Below are positions 22,508 through 32,678 of a stretch of 64,000 nucleotides of DNA, piece after piece. The notes beneath the pieces are model-generated. The model was given only the letters and a program-made list of their open reading frames with translations, was not told the DNA's origin and did not search any database. Within the stretch, counting starts at the first letter, position 1, and the number at the start of each line of letters is the position of its first letter. Source of the DNA: Leuctra nigra (taxonomy: Eukaryota; Arthropoda; Insecta; Plecoptera; Leuctridae); contig OW203771.1 of NCBI GenBank assembly GCA_934045905.1, forward strand, positions 22,762,069 to 22,826,068, in the 5' to 3' direction. The position numbers were made by a program, and so were the translations under genes.

Positions 22508-23060
22508 TCCTAGCTAGAGAAAGGTAAGGGATAATTCAATTTTGGCTTTCGAGAGAAAATAGGGGATTTAATAAGTTCTGTTTGGTTAGATGACAAGGTT
22601 CTGGTAAAGTATTTAATGTGGAGATCTTGGAGTCTGTCACAGATGTTTGTGCCTAGGATATCTTTTACGTCTACATTTTTAGTCCATGGAGGTAATCGAG
22701 ATAAGCGGCGAATAATTCTTCTTTCTAAGGCAGCGTATTTCTCTGATTGAAGAGTAAAAGAGGCGTTAGCACACCTGCAGAGAATTCAAATACAGGTCGG
22801 ATGAAAGATTTGTATGTTGTGTAGACGGTGATAAAATTGCAACCTCTTAATTTTCCTCTGATCATTATGAGCAGGTTCATTCTTCTTCTGGCTGAATTTA
22901 TTACGCTGTCTGTATATTCTTTCCAATTTAGAGTACGATTTAGGTACACGCCTAGGTATTTAGTTATGGACGTACAGGTTATGCTGTCTCCCCAGAAGTG
23001 AAGTTGTCGGTGGTCGGTGCCAAGTGAACCTTTTTGGGTTTTATGACGATGAATGAATGA
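22508..23060 (-). pseudogene. LINE reverse-transcriptase C-terminal fragment
   Basis: On the minus strand the frame encodes TKYLGVYLNRTLNWKEYTDS, ARRRMNLL and YKSFIRPVFEFS. After a frameshift near 22740 it continues with LERRIIRRLSRLPPW and a downstream tail. This is the thumb/connection region of a Jockey/CR1-like RT. No endonuclease or catalytic YADD part remains. Confidence 0.75.
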
Positions 23061-23728
23061 GATGAGTCCTAACACCCGCATCCAGCGATGATTGTGCCCC
23101 TTGATTACGCCCCCATATTGCTGCTAACAAACGCATTGAATCAGGAAAAATTATCTCCGTCAGGAAAGAGCAAAAACAAACAACCAGACCAGAGCCCAGA
23201 GCCCTGAACCTGCGGATTTTTTCATTCTCATACATTCCTTATTCTTATCATTCTGACTCTCATGGAAGCAACCAATAAATTCCATAACATCAAAACAAGA
23301 CGATTATATTGTATAGTTTGTGAGATCTATTAACGGCTTTGAGGCATTTTATACAGAAAATCACCAAAGCATACCTATGGTTATTCTTTTGTACCTTTCT
23401 CATACATAACCATGCTTATCGTTCGGTGATCTTTTGGTTTATAAGAAGGGATAACCGAAGCATAACCATGGTGATGCATTGGTTTACCTTTCTCATGCAA
23501 AACATAGTGATCGTTTCGTATGAGCAATTAAAAGTTTTGGATAGTTCGTCATGTTTTTTCTAAAATTATATATTTTTGTCAACAGTTTCGATTTTCTTAT
23601 CAAAATCTTCCCAAGGACAAAAAATTCACAAATTTACATAAAAAAAGAAAAACAATTACACTTTAAACAAAAGTAACAAAAAAAATGTCTACAGGCATAA
23701 AGCCACATACAATATATGTACATAAAAA
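23061..23728. other. Intergenic, no recognised gene
   Basis: Contains two diverged direct copies of an ACCTTTCTCATRCAWAAC segment about 95 bp apart (near 23392 and 23487). Nothing else stands out. Confidence 0.45.
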
Positions 23729-24110
23729 CTAGGAAAACGCTCAGTGTAACGCGTTGATGAGCGAGCACAGAACATGCAACATCCCCAATCACGATAAACG
23801 ACACGGCACAAAACGATTTTCTCTGCAACTTTCCAATCTCCATATAAATACTCTGGATGAATATCAGATCCATTGTGTCGTGACTTTCCTACATAGTACT
23901 TTTTCCAGCTTTTGACAACCCATACTAAACTCGTAAAATGACAATTAATACTTGACTGGTTGGGCATACAATGTGTAAAATTTTAGATTATGTTGGTCTT
24001 GATCACTTTGCAAAACATTTTGGTTGTCGACCAATCAGAAGATATTATTTAAACTACCAATTGGAGAAATTGGCATTCGTACTGCATCCGATTTGATGCG
24101 CTAGTTTTAT
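23729..24110 (-). mobile_element. Family Y 3'-end fragment (Y6)
   Basis: CTAGGAAAACGCTCAGTG and the hairpin open the fragment, followed by ACATGCAACATCCCC and about 350 bp that reappear inverted in Y7. It preserves the uninterrupted sequence CTCCATATAAATACTC, which is split by a hAT MITE in Y11. Confidence 0.65.
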
Positions 24111-25133
24111 TGAGCGAGCGTAGCGAGCGTCACCACGGTACTCTTATGGTACTTTATCTGTGTGTTTGTTTGTTTGTTTGTTTGTTTGTTTTTCTTTTGT
24201 GGTCACAGCCCAGGTCAAACGCTCAAGCAATCGATCTGAAATTTTGTACACATACTAACGTACTCTATGCGGTCCCTGGAATCGTTTTTGAATGGGCTCC
24301 CGTGATTGGTTCAAATTTAAAAAAATTATCTTTCGATTGGTTGCTTCGATCAATTTGAAATTTAGCAAAAACATTGCAACCAACATAGTACCCAATCATA
24401 AAAAGTTTCAACCAAATCCTCCTATTGGTTCAAATTTAAAACCATTTGTCATGTGATTTTTGACATTTAAACTAGAACAGATTGACCGATCAACTTAAAA
24501 CTTCGCGTGGTCATTGGTACCAACATTTTAGGTATTTTTGCCAATTTAAAGTCTTATCTATCGTTATTTTCAAAAGTTTTCGTATTTTTAAGGACATTTT
24601 ATCCCATAATCTTGAATTATTTGAAAAATGTATACTACATTTTCATCCCTGCCTTCTTTAAGCATCTGCTCCAAGGCCTGTAGAGCAGCAAAGCAGTCCA
24701 CAATTTACTGTGGAATGAAAGCATTTTGAGAGCTAGTGCATCAAATCGTATGCAGTACGAAGGCCAAATCCTCTAATTGGTTTAAGTTTAAATAATTTCT
24801 TCTAATTGGTCGACAATGAAAATGTTTACACAAAGTTCAAATTTTGCATGGTGATCAAGACCAACTTAATCTTAAATTTTAGATATTGTAAGCCCAATTA
24901 GTCAAGTATTAATTGTAATTTTACGAGTTTAGTATGGGATGTCACAAGAGATTTCTGGAGAAGGTATGTAGGTAAGACTTCACGACACAATGGATCTGTT
25001 ATTCATCCAGAGTATTATGAAGATTGAAAAATTGCAGAGAAAATCGTCTTGTGCCGTGTCGTGCATCGTTACTATGGGGATGTTGCATGTTCTGTGCTCG
25101 CTCATCAACGCGTTACACTGAGCGTTTTCCTAG
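24111..25133 (+). mobile_element. Family Y full-length copy (Y7)
   Basis: Plus orientation: TTGAGCGAGCGTAGCGAGCG at the 5' end, a (GTTT)n run at 24161-24192, degenerate modules, and a 3' end with the GCTCATCAACGCGTTACACT hairpin and CCTAG|T. It is 1.02 kb and is the best-preserved member. With Y6 it forms a 1.4-kb inverted pair. Confidence 0.7.
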
Positions 25134-25399
25134 TTATTTGATACCAATCTGTTATTAGACATTTTATTGTCATTGATGACTGTTTTGAAATATATGTCAA
25201 AATGTACACTCGAACAAATAATAAACGGTACCTCGAAAGAAATGGATTGTCTGTTAAAGATTTGATGGCATCATCCCATGAAGTCAGTGCTCAGTATCTA
25301 TTAGGTAGATATTAGGTATCTAATTCTAGTAGGTGAGCTCTGATTTCATTGATAAATACAAGGGTTGATTGTCAAGGTATAGTAGGGGAGCAAATGTAA

Positions 25400-26073
25400 T
25401 TCCGCTCGATTGGAGTGCCGAAATTGATTTTTTCATAATGATCGATTGTTTACATCATTCTTAATATTACCTGACGTGCCTTCAATTTTTTTGGTGGCCA
25501 TCTTGAAAAGTATGGCGGAAAAAGAGCGAAAAACGTAAATTTTACAAATTATTTAATTGTTGGTAGAGCAAAGATTGAAAAATTATGAAATTATTCACTA
25601 AAACTAACTCAAATATAGTGACTTGAAAAAAACGCCGTAAACAAAAAATATAAAAAAATTAAAAAAAATATTTTTTTTAAACGTAATTTTTTTAAAAACG
25701 CATATTGTTCAAAATGAAATTGTTTTCAAATTTTAATTCTACATATTTTAGTCTAAGTCCACGCGTTTCATAATTATTTGAGAGCAAAAAAACACAGAAA
25801 CGTGATTGGTCAATTCCAACAATGAAAAAATAAAATTCATCACGGCGTATTTTCTTTTCAAGTCCCCATATTTGAGTTAGATTTAGTGAATTATTTCATA
25901 ATTTTTCAACCTTTCCTCTACCAACAATTAAATAATTTGTAAAATGAACGTTTTCCGCCATATTTTCCAAGATGGCCCCCCAAAAAATTGTAGGCTCGTC
26001 AGGTAATATTAAGAATGATGTAAACAATCGATAATTATGAAAAAATCAATTTCGGCACTCCAATCGAGCGGAA
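25400..26073. mobile_element. Large foldback element
   Basis: Arms of about 225 bp: TTCCGCTCGATTGGAGTGCC on the left and its inverted copy ending at 26073. AAGATGGCC-type and ACCAACAATTAAATAATTTG stretches are mirrored in each arm. The AT-rich centre is non-coding. Confidence 0.75.
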
Positions 26074-26369
26074 AGCATTTTTTCTACACTTGAACCTGCA
26101 CTAGTACCTGACCAGCAGCCAGTCCGTTTTGTGCAAAGTACCGTTTCTATAATTGGTTTGCTACTACCTATCAAAGACCTATGCACACTTGGCAAAATAT
26201 TAACTAGAGCTAGATTCCTAGCTAGAGATAGATTATAAGTGTCAATAATAATTATAGTGTAGTAAGTGTCAATAAGTCTAAAGTTTTCCATATTATACAT
26301 TTTACTATAGTATTTATACTTTATTTTGCCGTAGTACCTAAACTTCAAGCTGCATATGAAATTACTTTA

Positions 26370-26770
26370 GTTGTTTGGCTCCAGGGGCTGGATTCACGAA
26401 AGGTATTATCTGCTAATACGTATTATCTTTTGATTTAATACCAAAAACACAATGTTAAAGGAAAGATAATACCAAATATAATACGTATTAGGAGATAATA
26501 CTTTTTGTGAATCTGGCCCCTGGGGCCGCAGAAAGGCAAACGATTTTCAAGAGTGAAATTCGCTATTTCATTTCTTTACAAAATTAGTCTTCAAAACAAT
26601 TATTTTATTTTGAAATAAGTGTTCTTTTATCTTCACGATGATTGTCATTTGGTCGGCGTTGACGTCAACTTCGAACATCCGTCCTTGTTGCTAATTGCTG
26701 AGTTGATAATGGTCAAGGACGTAGGTAATTGTGCAGAAGATTACAACGAGTAACCATTAAAAATTGTAGG
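26370..26770. mobile_element. Partial copy of the TTTGGCTCC element with an internal hairpin
   Basis: TTGTTTGGCTCC is interrupted by a 140-bp hairpin (26380-26523, GGATTCACGAAA...TTTGTGAATC). It then continues with AAACGATTTTCAAGAGTG and GTTGACGTCAACTTCG, parallel to the copy at 58865-59622. Confidence 0.55.
26380..26523. mobile_element. 144-bp hairpin MITE
   Basis: The inverted arms GGGGCTGGATTCACGAAAGG and the complement ending GCCCCTGG contain TAATACGTATTATC and its mirror. Strong stem, no coding. Confidence 0.7.
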
Positions 26771-26819
26771 CTTTTGGGAGGGTTGTCGTGGATATTTTAC
26801 TCTTTGTCAGTAATACTGA

Positions 26820-27002
26820 TCCCAGAAAAAAACACTCCGTGTAAAAAAGCCAGCCAAGTCACTTTACTTTAAAAAAATTCAACACCGAAAAGGAGTGATA
26901 TCAAAAAAGGAGCCAAGTCAATGACATTTCCAAATATTTAATCGTATTTTTGAAATAAAAGAATAAACACCGAGAAATACTTTACAAAAGGACTTGGCGC
27001 AT
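26820..27002 (+). mobile_element. Family X 5'-end fragment (single foldback arm)
   Basis: A|TCCCAGAAAAAAACACTCC starts the arm. GCCAAGTCAC, GCCAAGTCAA and ACTTGGCGCA occur in the standard order, and the copy stops at the arm's inner end. Confidence 0.65.
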
Positions 27003-27781
27003 TAGTCCAGAGTCTAAAGGGTTTGACCCCCCACTAATTGCAACATTAGAGTATTTTATATCGTTGGATTCAGAAAAAATAACTGTATAACATATCAAAA
27101 GTCTACCAAAATCAAAACAGGATGGGTGCCTCTGATTGGTCAATTAGTGAAAAACAATTGAATGCGATTATTAATTTACAGAGTAATGTAAATACATCGA
27201 GTATGGTATCGAATGAAAGCTCTTTTCAAGTAGAGTTTAGAAAAAAATATTACAAAATTCAAATTTTTTTCCAAGGTAAAAATATGCTCTAAAGTACCCA
27301 GAACTGCCTCTATAGAGGCACGTGACTTAAAATGGCTGCCGTAGTCGCGTCCGAAGAGCTACAGACGTGCTTTTGGTGTCATTTGATTAGGAATACAATT
27401 TTGTGTATCATATCAAAAGTCTACAAAAATCAAAATAGAGCTTATGATAAAATTTTGAGAATTAGTAAATTAGAAAATTAAACAAAATTATGTAGTGCAG
27501 TAGCCAAGTAATTAAACAATGAATTTTATTATTAAATGTTCAGTTCTTGCAAATATCTCAATTGTACCCTCCTGAACATTTTTGGATGAGGAGACATTTG
27601 ATTCGATCCTGCATTTTCAAGATGGCGGCCAATGATCAATGCGGCCACTGCAATTACAATATCTCAGCTCCCGTTGATACGATTTTAATTATTTTTCTTT
27701 TATATTGAAGCGGAATAATGTCTTAATCTTTTTTGTTATAAGTATTGTTATCATATCTCGAACAGTTAAAAAGTTATATTT
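27003..27781. other. Intergenic with degraded module-like repeats
   Basis: Two copies of CATATCAAAAGTCTAC-AAAATCAAAA (27092, 27402) about 310 bp apart. TCAAGATGGCGGCCAATG is at 27617. No gene recognised. Confidence 0.4.
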
Positions 27782-28187
27782 AAAATTACTGATAATTTGA
27801 CTTTTGGATATTCGTTTTTAACTGTTTAAACCTATTTATATTGTTGTGTGTATGTCCACGGAAAACATTTTTCAAATAAAATAATCTGGCAATTTCATTA
27901 GCTGTCCTGTGATATATAATTTGTGGGTTATTAAGTCAACAGGAGCTGAGAAAATAGGTTTTAAACATTCAGAAATATAAATTTGCCATCTCAAGGGTAG
28001 GTTCATGTTCTATGAACCCATTTTCTCAGCTCCTGTTGACTTGATACCCCACAAATTATATATCATATGAAAGATAATAAAATGTCCAGAGTATCGTTAT
28101 TGAAAAATGTTTCGCGTGGACATACACACAACAATATAAATAGGCTTAAACCATTTTGGAAGAAAATCCAAAATTATCAGTAATTTG
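27782..28187. mobile_element. Foldback element
   Basis: Arms of about 180 bp. AATTACTGATAATTT and TATTTATATTGTTGTGTGTA on the left are mirrored on the right, and the inner arms hold GTCAACAGGAGCTGAGAAAA and its complement. Non-coding. Confidence 0.7.
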
Positions 28188-28430
28188 TAATTTGTTTAAT
28201 TTGTAATTTGTAAAACAGCAGACTGATTTTTCTCTATTAGCGTTTAGTTTTATTTAATAACTTTTTTGTGTGTACCTTGAGAAGGGATGGTGGATACCAG
28301 CCGAAACGTCGATTTAAATAAACGATTTTACGTAGCAGATAACCGCATTATGTCTATTATAAATAGTGGTTACGAGAACATACATCAGCAAATATAAATA
28401 TAAATAAATACCTGCAATGAGAAAAGATTT

Positions 28431-28502
28431 TCCTAGAGTGGGACTCGAACCCACGACCTTCCGATATTCATTCAGATGCTCTACCAGCTGAGCTAACGAG
28501 GC
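28431..28502 (-). tRNA. tRNA-like sequence, anticodon GAA, degraded acceptor stem
   Basis: On the minus strand the D stem GCTC/GAGC, anticodon stem TCTGA/TCGGA with loop ATGAATA, and T arm GTGGG-TTCGAGT-CCCAC all pair. Only four of seven acceptor pairs hold. It is probably a tRNA-derived repeat head or pseudogene rather than a translating tRNA. A short leader upstream (GCAGCGGCTGTGCTCC on +) is similar to that beside the tRNA-like unit at 31863. Confidence 0.45.
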
Positions 28503-28963
28503 AGTTCACATTGCAGCGGCTGTGCTCCAATATAAGCAGCGTTTATTTATTTACATCCACCCATCTGAGGTTATCAGTGAAAACCGTATTTCACATAATA
28601 TATCATATATATATATATGACTAATATGGTTTTTTCTGATGACCTCAGATAGGGTGATGATAATCTAGTGGAGCGGTCGCTCCACTCAGCCAAGTCGTAC
28701 CGTACACTCACAGTCACTCAACATACCGTAAATGCCTATATAAACTGAGGAGCAGACCAACTACTTTTACTGTAAGCAACAACATAGCATTTTCGGCCTA
28801 CTGGATCTCAACAATGGAAAATCTCTCATTGTTGTGAAATGTCTTAATTTTGAGCTATGGCCCACCTAACAACATATACATCACGCGACAACAACCAGTC
28901 ATGCCGTTTACGACCTAGAGGGCAGTGAAAATCGTGAAATTACACCGCTTTCATCTGCTTCTT

Positions 28964-29000
28964 CTTCTTCTTCTTCTTCTTCTTCTTCTTCTTCTTCTTC
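28964..29000. repeat. (CTT)n microsatellite
   Basis: About twelve uninterrupted CTT triplets inside family X copy A. Confidence 0.9.
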
Positions 29001-29129
29001 ATATGATTCCCGAAATAGTTGCTATCACCGCTACAGCCTAAACGGCTGAACCGATCAACCTGAAATTTTTACCACATATGCACTTTTGGCGTCTGATGAT
29101 ACCTTGCCTCTAATAAATTTTTTGTGCCG

Positions 29130-30580
29130 CCATTTTTAAACCGGAAGTGACGTCATATATAAAAAACGGCTGGACCGATTAGAACGAAATTAGCGCCATT
29201 CGATTTAGATGGTCATCTATATGAAGTATGGTACTAAAAAACATTATTTTCTTATTTTCTAAACCGGAAGTGACGTCATAAATTCACAATATTTAGCTTA
29301 TTTCATCAAATTATACTTTAAATACACATATAATTAGCTTACATTGTAACATAGACAATACAAAATAATTATAATTTCAATACAGTGTTCTCGGTCGCCA
29401 TTCCTGAAACCGGAAGTGACGTCATATATCGAAAACACCTGTACCGATTGCCACTGAACTAGCTCCTGTCTATGCATTCTGCAATCTTTTTGAAAAATCA
29501 ATTAAGATAAATGAATATACAAATAAACGGTACCGGAAATGGCGGCAGGAACCACTAAATGAAACCGGAAGTGACGTCATATATTGAAAACGGCATGACC
29601 GATTTGACGGAAATTAGCGCTAAAGAATTCAGAAGGTCATTCATGAAGTATCAACTAGATAGAACTAGATTGTTTTCTTATTACCTTACCGGAAATGACG
29701 TCATAAATATGCTAAATGACGCCATTAATATGCTAAATGACACTAAATTCACCAATCTATACTTTTAAATAGATATTTAGTAAACATACATTGTGAATAA
29801 TTATAAATTCAAGATTGCGGTGTACTCGGCCGCCATTTGCAAAAACCGGAAGTGACGTCATATATCGAAAACGGCTGTATCGATTGTAACCAAATTTTGG
29901 AATTGTGTATGACTAATAATTATGAATTCAAGACGACATTATTTTTGGCCGCCATTGTTTAAACCGGAAGTGACGTCATATATCAAAAACGGATGTACCG
30001 ATTGCAACTAAATTATGTAATTATGTAGGACTTATATTTTTGAATTAAAGACGACATTATTTTCGACCGCCATTGTTAAAACCGGAAGTGACGTCATATA
30101 TCGAAAACGGCTGTACCGATTGCAACTAAATTATGTAATTATGTAGGACTTATATTTTTGAATTAAAGACGACATTATTTTCGACCGCCATTGTTAAAAC
30201 CGAAAGTGACGTCATATGTCGAAAACGGCTGTACCGATTGCAACTAAATTATCTAATTATGTTGGACTTATAATTATGAATTCAAGACAACATTATTTCT
30301 GGCCGCCATATTTAAAACAGGAAGTGACGTCATTTATAGAAAACAGATGTACCGATTGCAACTAAATTATGTAATTATATAGCCCTTATATTTATGGATT
30401 CAAGATGACATTATTTTCGGCCGCTATTTTAAAACCGGAAGTGACGTCATATATCGAAAACAACTGCAGAGATTGCAGCTTAATTGTGCAATTATGTTGC
30501 ACTTTTATGAATTCAAGGCGGCAGTATTATTGAGCGCCATTTTTTAAACTGGAAGTGAAGTCAGATATCGAAAACGCCTG
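29130..30580. repeat. Array of 12 degenerate modules with ACCGGAAGTGACGTCA core
   Basis: TGACGTCA or one-base variants occur at 29149, 29271, 29419, 29572, 29697, 29853, 29971, 30089, 30208, 30325, 30442 and 30557. The last seven are spaced 115-119 bp. Each core is preceded by CCGGAAG and usually by CCGCCATTTT, and followed by AAAACGGCTGTACCGATTG. The motif is conserved better than the spacer. Confidence 0.85.
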
Positions 30581-31862
30581 GACAGATTGTAACGAAACTT
30601 AGACTATTCTTCTTGGATAATCATTTTAAGCTTGTACCAAATGCAACTTTTCTTACTAACCAAATCGGTTGAGGCGTATTTTTTTAAAGAAATTAGTCCT
30701 TGGTAGGACATGTGCTACAAGCTGTATGAATAAACTAACAAAAGAAGTGATATCCCAGAAAAAAACACTCCGTGTAAAAAAGGCAGCCAAGTCTCTTTAC
30801 TTTAAAAAAATTCAACACCGAAAAGGAGTGATATCAAAAAAGAAGCCAAGTCAATGACATTTCCAAATATTTAATCGTATCTTTGAAATAAAAGTATAAA
30901 CACCGAGAAATACTTTACAAAAGGACTTGGCGCATCGTTTTTTTAAAGACATTTTTCTATTCATAAGCATATGCCATTTATATACAACCGTCATTTAGAA
31001 TTTTTAGAATAATAGGGACACATCTTTCAATTACATATTATACATACCTACTGTAAAATATTTTCTATTTGAATATATACGCTATGAAACTTGTTGCCTA
31101 TGTTTTCTATAAATACACAATAGTTATCTTCGTAATATTGTTCCGTGGTCAACATAATTAAGTCTCATGCGTTAAACCTTCTCAACATGAAATACATTTC
31201 TATTAATCCGCATTTTATAACAATATATTTCACAAAGTACACAGAGACGGCACATGGAATTTCTTTAAATTTTTTAACTTTATACACTTGACACTTCAAA
31301 AATATATAATAGTGTTCCATAGATAGTTAGTAATTATTTTACAACGTTTCATGATTTCCCTCAATCAAGATCAAATTATGAAAACATACCCTTCTAATAT
31401 CACCATATTAACAGTGCTATAAAAATATAAATGAGCCCACTTCCAATTGTTATTTAATTCTTCCACCCTTACATTACTTATCTATTACAACATGAAATCT
31501 TTCTTCTATCGCCATTGACAAAACTATAAAATAGCCATTACTAAAAGTAGCTTGATTCATAGATACTGGCTCTAAAAAAAAGAGGAAAATGTACCTAATT
31601 GTAAATTTCTTTCCACTTATAGGATAGAATGATGTCTTTAAAAAAACGATGCGCCAAGTCCTTTTGTAAAGTATTTCTCGGTGTTTATACTTTTATTTCA
31701 AAGATACGATTAAATATTTGGAAATGTCATTGACTTGGCTTCTTTTTTGATATCACTCCTTTTCGGTGTTGAATTTTTTTAAAGTAAAGAGACTTGGCTG
31801 CCTTTTTTACACGGAGTGTTTTTTTCTGGGATTTATAATACCAACTGCAAATTGAAAATATT

Positions 31863-31934
31863 TGCCTACTGTGGGATTCGAACCCACGTCCCTGAATTGC
31901 CGGTCCAGTGCTCTAACCACTAAGCTAAGCAGGC
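31863..31934 (-). tRNA. tRNA-like sequence with good cloverleaf, anticodon loop CCGGCAA
   Basis: Acceptor GCCTGCT/AGTAGGC pairs in all seven positions (one G-U). The anticodon stem CTGGA/TTCAG and T arm GTGGG-TTCGAAT-CCCAC are complete. The loop would give GGC (Ala), but position 33 is C instead of U and eukaryotes normally lack tRNA-Ala(GGC). I take it as a tRNA-derived repeat unit, possibly still Pol III competent. Confidence 0.5.
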
Positions 31935-31998
31935 TATTCAATCTGCAGTGGTTTTGTTCCATATAAACTGTATTTCTACAGTCCATATATAATATATA

Positions 31999-32280
31999 CT
32001 AGGAAAACGCTCGGTGTAAAGCGTTGATAAGCGAGCACCGGTGTGCAGCACATCCGACCATGATCTTACCGAAATTACGTAAATAATCCACAAATAATCA
32101 CATGCAGGATCCCATCAGAGATAAAATTTTGTTCAGAAACTGGGAAGATTTACCACAACACCTTAATTCAATATAAATCCAAGTGAAGCAACAAATTTAC
32201 TTTCCCATCATTCCCAGGATCACAGAAATGATTAATTATTCTTCAGAAAATGGCTAGATTATACCACAAACCCTGTGTAT
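31999..32280 (-). mobile_element. Family Y 3'-end fragment (Y8)
   Basis: CTAGGAAAACGCTCGGTG and GCGTTGATAAGCGAGCAC form the diverged 3' hairpin end. The rest diverges quickly from other copies. Confidence 0.55.
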
Positions 32281-32304
32281 ATTCGTACGTCTAGACGTAC
32301 GAAT
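32281..32304. repeat. Perfect 24-nt palindrome
   Basis: ATTCGTACGT followed by its complement through CTAGAC forms a perfect inverted repeat with no loop. ACGTCTAGAC recurs 30 bp downstream. Confidence 0.8.
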
Positions 32305-32499
32305 AGTGCTACGTCTAGACTCACTCATTGGTTGAATAGTGAAAAAATGAAGTCAGACCAAAACCATCTTGAAATGTCAGGGGAAAACAATTGAATTTTA
32401 GTTAACTGTTACCCTTCACAAAATACACATAATATATTAAAGTATTTTACATGTTTAAAACATAATAAAAGAGTCTATGAAATAGTGAATATAAGATAT

Positions 32500-32659
32500 T
32501 GTGATGTTATGCAGTTGGTTGTCATGGTTATGACAAGTAGGTCAACCAAGATGGAGTCGTTCTAGAAGATTGCTATTAGGATGTACGAACCAAAATAAAT
32601 ACTAATGACTAATTATACAAGTACAGTGTTTATAAAGTCCCACTCAATATCCTATCACA
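32500..32659 (+). repeat. 5' LTR (160 bp) of the gypsy element
   Basis: TGTGATGTTATGCAGTTGG...TATCACA; matches the two pieces of the 3' LTR at 48800-48825 and 54752-54887. It is followed by AGGTGTCAAGTAGTGC, where a primer-binding site should be, one base off the usual TGG start. Confidence 0.85.
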
Positions 32660-32678
32660 AGGTGTCAAGTAGTGCAAA

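Larger units (their letters stand above)
28665..31831 (-). mobile_element. Family X Helitron-like element, full length (copy A)
   Basis: In minus orientation the 5' end is A|TCCCAGAAAAAAACAC at 31831. A foldback follows (arms 31647-31831 and 30753-30937) around a 0.7-kb loop, then GATATCACTTC. Next come twelve CCGGAAGTGACGTCA modules, and the 3' palindrome GTGGAGCGACCGCTCCAC with CTAG then AT. No coding frame of note. The neighbouring 28431 and 31863 tRNA-like units sit just outside both ends. Confidence 0.7.

Noticed and set aside
28270..28325. Penelope-like element end or hammerhead ribozyme (GCCGAAACGTCG, AATAAACG)
   Set aside because: The CTGANGA core is not present in proper form and no Penelope RT is nearby; only a weak resemblance.
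29130..30580. CRISPR-like array (regularly spaced short repeat)
   Set aside because: Eukaryotic context, the whole 118-bp unit is repeated including spacers, and it lies inside a mobile element.
32660..32678. Calling a firm primer-binding site for the gypsy element
   Set aside because: The sequence after the 5' LTR starts AGG, not TGG, and only 19 bases remain before the inserted element, so the priming tRNA cannot be named.
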